From Marinobacter vulgaris (GTDB lineage: Bacteria > Pseudomonadota > Gammaproteobacteria > Pseudomonadales > Oleiphilaceae), in the NCBI RefSeq assembly GCF_003344045.1, contig NZ_QFWX01000001.1, positions 496,001-560,000 on the forward strand: 64,000 bases of DNA. Direction: 5' to 3'. The notes under the pieces are model-generated. The model ran no database searches and was not told where the DNA came from. It saw only the letters and a list, made by a program, of their open reading frames with translations. A program made the translations under genes and the position numbers. Numbering within the stretch: position 1 is the first letter of the stretch; each line of letters opens with the position of its first letter. Below, piece after piece: positions 18,331 through 26,934 of the stretch.

Positions 18331-19104
18331 TTAGCTGGCTGCACTGGGGGTGGTTTCTTCGTCTTTCACGCCGAGCCAGCCGTAACCGCGCTCTTCAAGC
18401 TCCAGAGCCAGCTCACGCCCACCGGATTTGACAATCCGGCCACCGGCGAGAACGTGCACGTAATCCGGTACGATGTGATTCAGCAGGCGCTGGTAGTGAG
18501 TCACCATCAGAATGGCGCGGTCGTCGGCACGCAGGGCGTTGACGCCCTTGGAAACCACCTGCAGAGCATCGATATCAAGCCCCGAATCGGTCTCATCCAG
18601 AATCGCCAGCTTCGGCTGAAGCAGCAGTGCCTGCATGATTTCGTTGCGCTTCTTTTCGCCGCCGGAGAAGCCTTCGTTAACACCGCGCTTGAGGAAGGCG
18701 GGGTCGAGATCCACCTGCTTGGAAACTTCCCTGGCCAGCTTCATGAACTCGGCCGCGTTCATCTCTGGCTCGCCACGGTGTGTGCGCATGGCGTTAACGG
18801 CGGTGCGCAGGAACTGGAGGTTGCTGACACCGGGAATCTCTACCGGATACTGGAACGCCAGGAAAATGCCTTCGCGAGCCCGCTCTTCGGTCTCGAGATC
18901 CAGCAGGTTCTCGCCGTTCAGAGTGATTTCGCCTTCAGTCACCTCAAACGTCTCGTTGCCTGCAAGCACCTGGGACAGCGTACTCTTGCCAGAGCCGTTG
19001 GGGCCCATAATGGCATGAACTTCCCCGGCCTTGATTTCCAGGTTGATGCCCTTGAGGATCTCTTCACCCTCAACGGATGCGTGCAGGTTCTTGATGCTCA
19101 GCAT
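18331..19104 (-). CDS. sufC: Fe-S assembly ATPase SufC
   Basis: A 257-residue ABC-type ATPase that drives conformational change in SufBCD. Walker A is GPNGSGKSTLSQVLAG, the signature is FSGGEKKRNEIMQ and Walker B is LAILDETDSGLDIDAL, with the H-loop in MVTHYQRLL. All are intact. An unusual feature is the 397-base gap to the upstream sufB, which holds two structured repeats. Transcripts may be partly terminated there, so sufCDS-A-T-E expression may differ from sufB. Confidence 0.97.
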   Translation of the reverse strand: MLSIKNLHASVEGEEILKGINLEIKAGEVHAIMGPNGSGKSTLSQVLAGNETFEVTEGEITLNGENLLDLETEERAREGIFLAFQYPVEIPGVSNLQFLRTAVNAMRTHRGEPEMNAAEFMKLAREVSKQVDLDPAFLKRGVNEGFSGGEKKRNEIMQALLLQPKLAILDETDSGLDIDALQVVSKGVNALRADDRAILMVTHYQRLLNHIVPDYVHVLAGGRIVKSGGRELALELEERGYGWLGVKDEETTPSAAS

Positions 19105-19178
19105 GTATGGCTTCTCTCTTCCTGATGTCTGAATTCTTGTGCCTTGGGCTGACTGCCAACTGTGGGGGAGTCAGCCCT

Positions 19179-19270
19179 CGGGCAGCCCCTTCCGGGATAC
19201 GCTGTGAATACGTCCATGTACGCTCGGAAAAATCATCCCTGATTTTTACGATCCCGGAAGGGCCTGCCCG
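19179..19270 (+). repeat. Nested stem-loop intergenic repeat, copy A
   Basis: Outer arms 19179-19198 and 19251-19270 are inverted repeats matching at 19 of 20 positions. Between them lies a core GCTGTGAATACGTCCATG followed by CGCTC, then a perfect 8-bp inner hairpin (AAAAATCA, loop TCCC, TGATTTTT; 19228-19247). The same layout and core recur in copies B and C, so this is one member of a repeat family. It lies in the sufB-sufC gap. Confidence 0.8.
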
Positions 19271-19363
19271 ATGGCTTCCGCATACTTTTGTGTCTGCCCG
19301 CCGAAGCAAAATAACGTTGTCTCGGCGGATCGATCTGTATTCGTGCCCGTTAAAAGTCCGGGG

Positions 19364-19469
19364 CAGTGAGCAGGTTGGGTCTTCCGGGACCCTAAAAAAC
19401 AAGGACGTTTTTTAGGAGCCTACATGGACGTATTCACGGCGTGTCCCGGAAGACCCAACCTGCTCACTG
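19364..19469 (-). repeat. Nested stem-loop intergenic repeat, copy B
   Basis: Outer arms 19364-19390 and 19443-19469 are a perfect 27-bp inverted repeat. The inner hairpin CCTAAAAAAC / GTTTTTTAGG (19391-19400 and 19407-19416) is also perfect. The conserved core reads on the minus strand, ACGCCGTGAATACGTCCATG then GGCTC, so this copy is inverted relative to A and C. It begins 32 bases downstream of the sufB stop and is long enough to act as a transcript attenuator or RNA stabiliser. Confidence 0.85.
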
Positions 19470-19501
19470 ACCTCCACCAAACCCAGCGGGGCAATGAAGC
19501 A

Positions 19502-20950
19502 TTAACCCACAGACCCCTCAAGACTAACCTCAAGCAACTTGCCAGCCTCAACGGCAAACTCCATCGGCAGCTCCTTGAACACCTCTTTACAGAAGCCGTT
19601 CACAATCATGGAAACAGCCTGCTCCGGGTCGATACCGCGCTGGCGGCAGAGGAACATCTGCTCGTCGCTGACCTTGGAGGTGGTGGCCTCGTGCTCGACG
19701 ATGGCCGATTTGTTTTTGCTTTCGATGTACGGGAAGGTGTGAGCGCCACAGCGGTCGCCGATCAGCAGCGAATCACACTGGGTGTAGTTGCGCGCACCTT
19801 CCGCACCGGGGCCGAATTTAACCAGGCCGCGATAGGCGTTGGAGCTCCTGCCGGCGGAAATACCCTTTGAGATGATGGTGCTGGAGGTGTTCTTGCCCAG
19901 GTGAATCATCTTGGTGCCGGTATCGGCCTGCTGATAGTTGTTGGTCAGCGCCACCGAGTAGAATTCGCCGACGCTGTTGTCGCCGCGCAGAATGCAGCTC
20001 GGGTACTTCCAGGTGACGGCGGAACCGGTTTCGACCTGGGTCCAGGAAATCTTCGAATTCTTGCCAATGGCGGCACCGCGCTTGGTCACGAAATTGAAGA
20101 TGCCGCCCTTGCCGTTCTCGTCCCCCGGATACCAGTTCTGGACCGTGGAATATTTGATCTGCGCATCGTCCAGGGCAACCAGTTCAACCACGGCAGCGTG
20201 GAGCTGATTCTCGTCCCGCATCGGGGCGGTGCAGCCTTCCAGGTAGCTTACGTAGCTGCTGTCTTCGGCAATAATCAGTGTGCGCTCGAACTGCCCGGTG
20301 TTGGCCGCGTTGATGCGGAAATAGGTGGACAGTTCCATGGGACAGCGCACGCCCTTGGGCACATAAACAAAGGTGCCGTCGGAGAAGACTGCGGAATTCA
20401 GGCCGGCGAAGAAGTTGTCGCCGGCAGGAACCACGGAGCCCAGATACTTTTTGACCAGTTCCGGGTAGTCCTGAATGGCTTCGGAGATCGAGCAGAAAAT
20501 CACACCCGCCTTGGCCAGTGGTTCCTTGAAAGTGGTTGCCACGGATACAGAGTCGAATACTGCGTCGACAGCCACGCCTGCCAGCTTTTCACGCTCGTGC
20601 AGGGGAATGCCCAGTTTCTCGTAGGTTCTGAGCAGTTCCGGATCCACTTCATCTAGGCTCTGGGGCATGTCCTCCGGGCGCTTGGGCGCGGAGTAGTAGG
20701 AAATCGAGTTGTAATCGATTTTCGGGTAACCCACGTGCGCCCAGTCCGGCTCGTCCATTTCCAGCCAGCGACGGTAGGCTTTCAGGCGCCATTCCAGCAT
20801 CCACTCCGGCTCTTTCTTGATGCCGGAAAGGCGGGCAATCACGTCTTCGTTCAGGCCGGGTTCGAACGTGTCGGATTCGATGTCTGTTACGAAACCGTGT
20901 TCGTACTCCCGTTTGATCAGCTCGTTCACCTCTTTATCGGTGGTCGCCAT
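19502..20950 (-). CDS. sufB: SufBCD complex subunit SufB
   Basis: A 482-residue scaffold protein on which the Fe-S cluster is assembled. Recognised: [14 protein letters not shown] N-terminus ([18 protein letters not shown]), [42 protein letters not shown], the beta-helix core, and the C-terminal [25 protein letters not shown] with the cluster-related Cys. I start at the ATG at 20950, preceded by GGAG at 8 bases. The frame stays open for 62 codons upstream, but that part does not look like SufB. It is the first recognised gene of the suf operon. Confidence 0.96.
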   Translation of the reverse strand: MATTDKEVNELIKREYEHGFVTDIESDTFEPGLNEDVIARLSGIKKEPEWMLEWRLKAYRRWLEMDEPDWAHVGYPKIDYNSISYYSAPKRPEDMPQSLDEVDPELLRTYEKLGIPLHEREKLAGVAVDAVFDSVSVATTFKEPLAKAGVIFCSISEAIQDYPELVKKYLGSVVPAGDNFFAGLNSAVFSDGTFVYVPKGVRCPMELSTYFRINAANTGQFERTLIIAEDSSYVSYLEGCTAPMRDENQLHAAVVELVALDDAQIKYSTVQNWYPGDENGKGGIFNFVTKRGAAIGKNSKISWTQVETGSAVTWKYPSCILRGDNSVGEFYSVALTNNYQQADTGTKMIHLGKNTSSTIISKGISAGRSSNAYRGLVKFGPGAEGARNYTQCDSLLIGDRCGAHTFPYIESKNKSAIVEHEATTSKVSDEQMFLCRQRGIDPEQAVSMIVNGFCKEVFKELPMEFAVEAGKLLEVSLEGSVG

Positions 20951-21065
20951 GATCGTCGCTCCGTATTCTCTCATCTCGGGCTTTGCAGCCCCTGGTGTCG
21001 CAGGTGGCCTCGTTTGGCGCCACCTTGCGGATGTAAATTTTGCGGGCGTTGCAGTGGTTGCCCAT
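20934..21065 (-). CDS. Possible small Cys-containing ORF in the suf leader
   Basis: A 43-codon frame, not recognised as any family, begins with [14 protein letters not shown] and contains three Cys (in NHCN, ATCD and RGCK). Its TAA stop lies 12-16 bases inside sufB, so it would be translationally coupled to sufB. About three quarters of the codons examined end in G or C, like the real genes here, and the frame is open further upstream to about 21150 but without a usual start codon. It lies between the suf promoter and sufB. It could be a leader peptide, the remnant of a lost gene, or chance. Confidence 0.25.
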   Translation of the reverse strand: MGNHCNARKIYIRKVAPNEATCDTRGCKARDERIRSDDHGDHR

Positions 21066-21158
21066 GCAGTAACTACGCCCTTCAATCGGTTTTTGGATGA
21101 CGGACTGGGTGTTGCCCTGTTGATATCCAAGGGCAAAATCCGTTTCTTATGGTGAGTA

Positions 21159-21191
21159 AGTATACAATACCAGAGTAAAATAGTCAGGTAT
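21159..21191 (-). promoter_or_regulatory. suf operon promoter with IscR type 1-like box
   Basis: On the minus strand a -10 TATACT (21159-21164) and a -35 CTGACT (21182-21187) are spaced by 17 bases. A 25-bp imperfect palindrome at 21167-21191 (minus strand ATACCTGAC, TATTTTA, then CTCTGGTAT) closely resembles the IscR type 1 consensus ATAnnYGACTnnWWnAGTCRnnTAT. Because the box covers the -35 and spacer, binding of cluster-loaded IscR would block the promoter, giving repression when Fe-S supply is adequate. No iscR gene lies in the window. The implied leader before sufB is about 200 bases. Confidence 0.65.
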
Positions 21192-21312
21192 TAAATTGCG
21201 CGTGTCGTGATTATACCTTAATCGGCTCTTGGGGCACTAAGGGGCTCCCAATCGGATTGATAGCTTTGGCCTTGCCTGGGGTAAGACTGGAAGCTGTAGT
21301 GGCGGGCCTCAG

Positions 21313-21405
21313 GCGGGTCTGGCTCCCAAAACACGCCGTGAACCCATCCATGGGGGCTCGGCATTGCCATCCCTGGCAATGCACGGTTTTGGGAGCCAGA
21401 CCCGC
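21313..21405 (+). repeat. Nested stem-loop intergenic repeat, copy C
   Basis: Outer arms 21313-21332 and 21386-21405 form a perfect 20-bp inverted repeat. The core ACGCCGTGAACCCATCCATG then GGCTC matches that of copies A and B, and a perfect 9-bp inner hairpin GCATTGCCA-TCCC-TGGCAATGC (21361-21382) follows. It occupies most of the 21192-21450 gap between the suf promoter and the trhP stop; nothing else is recognised in that gap. Confidence 0.82.
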
Positions 21406-21450
21406 CCGATGCCTTCGACTAATTGCTGGTCTCGATCGACTCAAAAACTG

Positions 21451-22770
21451 CTAGGTAGATGATGGCAGGATTCGAGTCAGATAACTGAAGTCAAGCAAAT
21501 CGGGCAGCGAGTGGGGTTTCGGGATGCGGACGATATGGCCGCTGCCGGGGGCATATTCCATGGATTCACCGTTCCGGTTTTCCATGGTTTCCGCGCTGAA
21601 TCGCAGGTTGCCAGCGGGGGTGATCAGTTCCAGGGCGTCACCGGGAGCGAACTTGTTTTTCACGTCGATGGTGAGCCATTGGTCATTTACGTCGGTGATG
21701 GTGCCGACAACCTGTTGGCTGCCGTTCAGGGAGGAGCCCTGGTCGTAGTTCTGGTATTCCCGGGGAACGTGGCGTCGCAGGAAGCCTTCGGTGTAGCCGC
21801 GGTTGGAGAGGGCTTCGAGCTGGTTCATCAGGTTCATGTCGAAGGGTTTGCCCTTTGCGGCGTCGTCGATAGCGCGGCGGTAGGCCTGGGTGGTGCGGGC
21901 GACGTAGTAGGTGCTTTTGGTGCGGCCTTCGATTTTCAGGGAGTGGATGCCCATCTCCGCCAGTGCCGCGACGTGCTGGACGGCGCGTAGGTCTTTGGAG
22001 TTCATGATGTAGGTGCCGTGTTCATCCTCGTAGGCGGGGATGTAGCTGCCGGGGCGATTGGGCTCTTCCAGCAGGATTTCCCGGGGTTCGGCGGTCTGGA
22101 CCTCGCCATTGGTTGAGGTGGCGATGAGGTCACCGGTCTGGTCGTGGCTGTGGCTGACTTCCTTGTAGTTCCAGCGGCAGGCGTTGGTGCAGGCGCCCTG
22201 GTTGGCGTCGCGGTGGTTCATGTAGCCGGACAGCAGGCAGCGGCCGGAGTAAGCCATGCAGAGGGCGCCGTGGACGAAGACTTCGAGTTCCATCCCGGGT
22301 ACTTTCTCGCGTATTTCCCGGATCTCGTCCAGAGCCAGTTCCCGGGACAGGATGACACGGCTGATACCCTGCCTGCGCCAGAACTCCACGGTTGCCCAGT
22401 TGACGGCGTTGGCCTGCACCGACAGATGTATGGGCTGGTCCGGCCATTTTTCGCGCACCAGCATGATCAGCCCAGGGTCGGACATGATCAGGGCATCGGG
22501 ACGGTATTCCAGTACCGGTTCCAGGTCCCTCAGGTAGCTTCGGACCTTGTCGTTGTGGGGTGAAATGTTGGACACCAAATAGAACTGTTTGCCCAGTTCG
22601 TGAGCGCGGGTGATGCCTGCGCCAAGAGCCGTCATGTTTTTGAAGCTGTTATTCCTTACTCTCAGCGAGTACCGGGGCTGGCCGGCGTAGACAGCATCTG
22701 CGCCATAGGCAAAGGCGGTTTCAAGGTGGTCGGCAGTGCCGGCAGGAGCCAGCAGTTCGGGAATGTGCAT
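21451..22770 (-). CDS. trhP: tRNA 5-hydroxyuridine synthesis protein TrhP (YegQ, U32 family)
   Basis: A 439-residue member of peptidase family U32, very close to E. coli YegQ: LLAPAGTADHLETAFAYGAD, the near-identical GADAVYAGQPRYSLRVRNN, PDALIMSDPGLIMLVREKWP and IHLSVQANAVNWATVEFWRR. The Cys of GALCMAYSGRCLLSGY and NQGACTNACRW probably hold the Fe-S cluster of the family. TrhP hydroxylates the wobble uridine of several tRNAs in a prephenate-dependent route. It is apparently a single gene, divergent from the AraC-type regulator. Confidence 0.95.
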   Translation of the reverse strand: MHIPELLAPAGTADHLETAFAYGADAVYAGQPRYSLRVRNNSFKNMTALGAGITRAHELGKQFYLVSNISPHNDKVRSYLRDLEPVLEYRPDALIMSDPGLIMLVREKWPDQPIHLSVQANAVNWATVEFWRRQGISRVILSRELALDEIREIREKVPGMELEVFVHGALCMAYSGRCLLSGYMNHRDANQGACTNACRWNYKEVSHSHDQTGDLIATSTNGEVQTAEPREILLEEPNRPGSYIPAYEDEHGTYIMNSKDLRAVQHVAALAEMGIHSLKIEGRTKSTYYVARTTQAYRRAIDDAAKGKPFDMNLMNQLEALSNRGYTEGFLRRHVPREYQNYDQGSSLNGSQQVVGTITDVNDQWLTIDVKNKFAPGDALELITPAGNLRFSAETMENRNGESMEYAPGSGHIVRIPKPHSLPDLLDFSYLTRILPSST

Positions 22771-22947
22771 TGGCGCTCCGGATAGGGACGTCGGTTGTTC
22801 AGAGGTTGAGAGCGGCTCATGGTGCCTTATCGGATGATTTTTTCCTTGATGCGGCTCAAGCCCGGAGATGGTTATTTTCGGCTAACATGTGTACGCTGAC
22901 ATCTGGAATTGTTCAGCGCCCGCATTGAGATATCAGGAGTAAGAGAC

Positions 22948-23301
22948 ATGCAATCAGATCCGATGGAGCCCCTTGCGCCGAAAGTGCCCTTCAATGCGCG
23001 AGTGACTTCGTTGATTGCCGGACATCTGGAGCGTGGTCGGGTGGGGGTGGAAGCCATTGCCTCCCAACTGCACATGAGCCGGCATACACTACACAAAAGG
23101 CTGAAGCGGGAGGGCCATACGTTTGCGGCGTTGCTTGAAGAGATCCGGCGCGAACGCGCGTTGGCGTATCTGAATGACCGCAGCAAGTCGCTGGTGGAAA
23201 TTGCCGAACAGTTGGGTTTCTCGGAGCTCAGTGCGTTCAGCCGCGCGTTCAAGCGCTGGATGGGTAAGTCGCCGGGGGCCTACCGTTCCATGGCAGTGTA
23301 G
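22948..23301 (+). CDS. Minimal AraC-type DNA-binding protein
   Basis: A 117-residue protein made up almost entirely of the AraC/XylS double helix-turn-helix domain: RVGVEAIASQLHMSRHTLHKRLKREG for the first HTH, the linker RRERALAYLNDRSKSLVEIAEQLGF, and FSELSAFSRAFKRWMGKSPGAYR for the second. No ligand-binding or dimerisation domain precedes it (usual family length about 290). The sequence resembles the C-terminus of AraC regulators with an arabinose-binding-type domain, so it may be a truncated relic or a genuine single-domain regulator. The ATG at 22948 follows AGGAG. The target is unknown. Confidence 0.8.
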   Translation: MQSDPMEPLAPKVPFNARVTSLIAGHLERGRVGVEAIASQLHMSRHTLHKRLKREGHTFAALLEEIRRERALAYLNDRSKSLVEIAEQLGFSELSAFSRAFKRWMGKSPGAYRSMAV

Positions 23302-23356
23302 CGCCTGATCGGGCCCGGGGCGGGGAACTTGCGTGCCCCGGGCCTCGCTGCAGTTA

Positions 23357-24568
23357 TCAGACTTTCTTGAACACCAAGGTGCCGTTGGTGCCGCCAAAGC
23401 CAAAGCTGTTGCTCATCACCAGGGGCAGGTCCACGTTGTCCTGCCGCTCCCGTACGATGGGGTAGCCTTCGGCGCCTTCATCGAGGTTTTCGATGTTGGC
23501 AGACGGAGCGATAAAGTTTCCCCGCTGCATGATCAGGCTGTAGATGGCCTCGTGTACCCCGGCAGCGCCCAGGGCGTGGCCGCACAGTGGTTTGGTCGAA
23601 CTCAGCGGCGGTATCCTGTCACCAAAGGTTTCCTTCAGTGCCTTCAGCTCGGTGACATCCCCGGCGGGCGTGCTGGTGCCGTGAGTGTTGATATAGCTGA
23701 TCTCGCCATCCACGTTCTTCATGGCCTGCTGCATACAGCGGATTGCGCCTTCGCCGCTCGGGGCGACCATATCCGCGCCGTCAGAGGTGGCGCCGAAGCC
23801 GACCAGTTCCGCCAGTATGTTGGCACCGCGGGCCTCTGCATGTTCCAGGGCTTCCAGTACCAGTATGCCGCCGCCACCGGAGATGACAAAACCGTCCCGA
23901 TCCTTGTCATAGGTGCGGGAGGCTTTTCCGGGAGTGTCGTTGTACTTGGTGGACAGAGCACCCATGGCGTCAAACATCAGGCTCAGGGTCCAGTGGATAT
24001 CTTCGCCACCGCCGGCGAACATGACGTCCTGGCGGCCAAGAGCAATCAGGTCACCGGCATGGCCGATGGAGTGGGCGCTGGTGGCGCAGGCGGACGTAAT
24101 GCCGTAGTTAACGCCGGTAATACCGAATGCCGTGGCCAGAGACGCGTTAATGGCGCTGCCCATGGTGCGGGGTACACGGTAAGGGCCAACGCGGCGGATA
24201 CCCTTGGCGCGATGGGTATCAATCGCGTCCATCAGTTCCACGGTGGAGGCTCCACCCGCCCCTGTAATGACTCCGGTTGAGTTGGCGCGGATCTGCTCGT
24301 CCGTTAGCCCTGCCTGCGCAATGGCTTCTTTCATGGCCAGGTAGGTGTAACCGGAAGCCGGGCACATGAAGCGCATCAGCTTGCGGTCGATCAGGTCCGG
24401 CAGGTTCAGGTCGATCTGGCCGCAGACATGGCTGCGCAGGCCGTTGTCCTTGGCTTCCTGGCTGAAGCCGATGCCAGGAATCGAGTCCCGCAATGACCGG
24501 GTCACTTCATCTTGATTGGTTCCGAGGCTGGAGACAATCCCCATACCTGTAATGACAACACGACGCAT
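23357..24568 (-). CDS. fabB: Beta-ketoacyl-ACP synthase I
   Basis: A 403-residue condensing enzyme required for unsaturated fatty acid synthesis. The Cys-His-His triad is visible: the nucleophile in [29 protein letters not shown], and [15 protein letters not shown]. It lies 10 bases downstream of fabA, the standard pairing for anaerobic unsaturated fatty acid synthesis, and has its own GGAG ribosome-binding site. Confidence 0.97.
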   Translation of the reverse strand: MRRVVITGMGIVSSLGTNQDEVTRSLRDSIPGIGFSQEAKDNGLRSHVCGQIDLNLPDLIDRKLMRFMCPASGYTYLAMKEAIAQAGLTDEQIRANSTGVITGAGGASTVELMDAIDTHRAKGIRRVGPYRVPRTMGSAINASLATAFGITGVNYGITSACATSAHSIGHAGDLIALGRQDVMFAGGGEDIHWTLSLMFDAMGALSTKYNDTPGKASRTYDKDRDGFVISGGGGILVLEALEHAEARGANILAELVGFGATSDGADMVAPSGEGAIRCMQQAMKNVDGEISYINTHGTSTPAGDVTELKALKETFGDRIPPLSSTKPLCGHALGAAGVHEAIYSLIMQRGNFIAPSANIENLDEGAEGYPIVRERQDNVDLPLVMSNSFGFGGTNGTLVFKKV

Positions 24569-24578
24569 TTAATGGCTC

Positions 24579-25088
24579 CTAAAAGTCATCCGTTGAATTG
24601 AACATGCCAACCTTGAGATCTTTGGCTGTGTATATCTCGCGGCCATCCACTTCCATGCGGGCATCGGCAATCGCCATGGTCAGCTTGCGGCGGATCACCC
24701 GTTTTATATCAAGGTGATAGCGAACCAGTTTGTTGGTTGGCAGCACCTGGCCTGAAAATTTTACCTCACCGCTTCCCAGTGCCCGGCCTTTGCCTTCGCC
24801 CCCGGTCGCCGCCAGGAAAAAACCCACCAGCTGCCACATGGCATCGAGGCCCAGGCAGCCAGGCATGACCGGATCATCGACAAAATGCACCTTGAAGAAC
24901 CACAGGTCAGGGTTGATATCCAGTTCGGCAATGATGCTGCCTTTGCCGTATTGGCCGTCGGTTTCACTGAAATGGGTTACGCGGTCCATCATCAGCATTT
25001 CGTTGATAGGCAGCCGCATCTTGCCCGGGAAAAGCGTGCCGTGCCCGCAGGCGATCAAGTCCGCCTTGTCAAAGTGATCGGGGGTCAT
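24579..25088 (-). CDS. fabA: 3-hydroxydecanoyl-ACP dehydratase/isomerase
   Basis: A 169-residue hot-dog-fold enzyme that dehydrates 3-hydroxydecanoyl-ACP and isomerises the trans-2 to the cis-3 double bond. The catalytic His is in [17 protein letters not shown] and the Asp in [13 protein letters not shown]. Length and N-terminal [14 protein letters not shown] match the family. It is the first gene of a fabA-fabB unit; the 144-base region upstream is the probable promoter. Confidence 0.97.
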   Translation of the reverse strand: MTPDHFDKADLIACGHGTLFPGKMRLPINEMLMMDRVTHFSETDGQYGKGSIIAELDINPDLWFFKVHFVDDPVMPGCLGLDAMWQLVGFFLAATGGEGKGRALGSGEVKFSGQVLPTNKLVRYHLDIKRVIRRKLTMAIADARMEVDGREIYTAKDLKVGMFNSTDDF

Positions 25089-25232
25089 AATGCCATTGTT
25101 CCTGTTACAAAATGGTTTCTTATACTTTAGCTGTTATTCAGCATTTGGCTATTGACCATTGGTTGCAGTTTTTGGGGAAGTGCCCGGCAAAGACTGACGG
25201 GCATCAGGGCATCGCGGTGGTTTCTCGAAGCT

Positions 25233-26417
25233 TCAGCCTTCCTTGCCGTCAGGCCGTGGTGACGCCAGTATCTGGGAATACCGGGCCAGGAACACACCGA
25301 ATGCGAGCACCCATAACAGCGAGCTTGCACCCACACCCGCGTGCCAGGGTATGACATCGAAAGCGGTTATCACGCGCACAAGTGCTGCCAGCTGGATCAT
25401 CCAGAATGCGGCGACCATGCCCCGTGGCAGAACCAGTGGGCGACCGGTATGGCCGAGGGATACCCGGGCGATAACGCCCAGGATGAGACAGCCCACGGCG
25501 CCGGTCCCGGCGGCATGTGTCCAGGCGTTGCTGGGCCAGCCGGCCAGCAGGGAACCGGCGAGCAGCAACAGTGCAACCGGCACCCAGAGGATGGACAGGT
25601 GCAGCACCCACAGCAGCGGTTCCTTGCGGAACAGCCAGCCTTTCCAGCCGGCAAGGCGCACCAGCATCAGCACGGCAGCGGTAATGGCGAGAATGGCTGT
25701 TATGGTTTGCCAGCCGGAAACCAGGGATGCCATCAGCAGTATCATGCTGAACAGCACGGCCATATCCAGGGCAGGGACGATTTTAACCCGGGTTGCATCC
25801 AGTCCCCGTTGACGGAGCCAGCCTGCGGAGAAGGCAGGGGTGATGCGACCACCAATGATGCTGATCAACGCCATGGCCATGATCAGGGCACCATAGCTGA
25901 AGGCAGGGTCGAGCCTGGTGACAAAGCCGATCTGCATCAGCCAGAGCAGTCCAAGTACTACCAGAATCATCAATTGCCGCTTCTGTTTTGCGTGCCATAC
26001 ACGCCATCCGGCATCCAGCATTACCAGCGGCAGGAAGGCCAGGTTTACACCATGAACCAGCCAGTCCGGCATGCCTTCGCCGAATGCCAGTAACAGCCGC
26101 CCTGCGAGCCAGACTCCCCACAGCAGAGCAAGACGCAAGCCGTGGGTCCGCTCGGTCTGGGTCCATACGCAAACAGCGGTCAGTAGAAAGCCGGCGATGG
26201 CCGCAGACAGGAAGCCGAACAGCATTTCATGCTGATGCCAGAATAGTCCCGGCATGGCCAGTGGCAGTTGAATGGCACCACTGACCTGCAGAATCCACAC
26301 GGGAATGGCGAGAATAGCCAGCACTGCCATGGAAACAAAGAAAATGCGAAACGGATAGCCGAACAGCTTAGGGATGCTTGCGCTCCCTGCGGTTTCGGTT
26401 GTGGGAATAGCCTGCAT
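25233..26417 (-). CDS. NnrS family membrane protein
   Basis: A 394-residue integral membrane protein with about 12 hydrophobic segments. NnrS signatures are PFRIFF near the N-terminus, LFWHQHEMLFGFLSAAIAGFLLTAV, ISIIGGRITPAFSAGWLRQ and GMVAAFWMIQLAALVRV. NnrS is a haem- and copper-containing protein linked to nitric oxide stress relief in denitrifiers. An ATG with GGAG 8 bases upstream fixes the start. It is divergent from the sirB2 gene and lies next to the NarK cluster; a second, decayed nnrS relic lies near 34.2 kb. Confidence 0.92.
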   Translation of the reverse strand: MQAIPTTETAGSASIPKLFGYPFRIFFVSMAVLAILAIPVWILQVSGAIQLPLAMPGLFWHQHEMLFGFLSAAIAGFLLTAVCVWTQTERTHGLRLALLWGVWLAGRLLLAFGEGMPDWLVHGVNLAFLPLVMLDAGWRVWHAKQKRQLMILVVLGLLWLMQIGFVTRLDPAFSYGALIMAMALISIIGGRITPAFSAGWLRQRGLDATRVKIVPALDMAVLFSMILLMASLVSGWQTITAILAITAAVLMLVRLAGWKGWLFRKEPLLWVLHLSILWVPVALLLLAGSLLAGWPSNAWTHAAGTGAVGCLILGVIARVSLGHTGRPLVLPRGMVAAFWMIQLAALVRVITAFDVIPWHAGVGASSLLWVLAFGVFLARYSQILASPRPDGKEG

Positions 26418-26546
26418 GACAATAACTCCACTGGCAGTCTGAATATAACGTGCATGTTAGATAAATGTTTGCAGGAATAACATACCCATCAGGCGGTACT
26501 TTTGCGTACAATGTAACTATCGATATGATTTCCAAAGGATTAGTTT

Positions 26547-26918
26547 ATGGGCAGCTACCTGACTCTGAAAAGTATCCACATGCTTGCGGCCTACCTGACG
26601 GTGGTGCTGTTTTCTTTGCGCCTGCTGCTGGATGCGGTGGGCAAGCCTGATTGGCGCAAGACCCCTCTGCGCTGGATCCCGCACGTCAATGATACGGTAT
26701 TGTTGGTGGCCGCTATCGCCCTGATCTTTGTCACGCCGTGGATGCCGCTTGTGCACGGTTGGCTGACGGCAAAGATTGTCCTGCTGGTCGGCTATATTGT
26801 GGCCGGGATGTTTGCACTCAAGGAAACCCGGAGCTTCCAGGTAAGGGTGATTGCCGCGGTACTGGCGCTGGTCCAGATCACGGCAATTTTCCACCTGGCG
26901 ATTGCCAAACCGTTCTGA
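26547..26918 (+). CDS. SirB2 family membrane protein
   Basis: A 123-residue protein with four predicted membrane helices: YLTLKSIHMLAAYLTVVLFSLRLLLD, VNDTVLLVAAIALIF, WLTAKIVLLVGYIVAGMFAL and VRVIAAVLALVQITAIFHLAIA. The His-containing first helix and PHVNDTVLL are typical of SirB2, a family named from Salmonella invasion regulation but present in many non-pathogens. Its role is unclear; haem binding has been suggested for related small four-helix proteins. AAAGGA precedes the ATG. Confidence 0.85.
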   Translation: MGSYLTLKSIHMLAAYLTVVLFSLRLLLDAVGKPDWRKTPLRWIPHVNDTVLLVAAIALIFVTPWMPLVHGWLTAKIVLLVGYIVAGMFALKETRSFQVRVIAAVLALVQITAIFHLAIAKPF

Positions 26919-26934
26919 CAGATCTTCCGGGGAG

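Noticed and set aside
20951..21136. N-terminal extension of SufB by 62 residues
   Set aside because: The extension ([15 protein letters not shown] and so on) has no resemblance to SufB; a good ribosome-binding site precedes the ATG at 20950.
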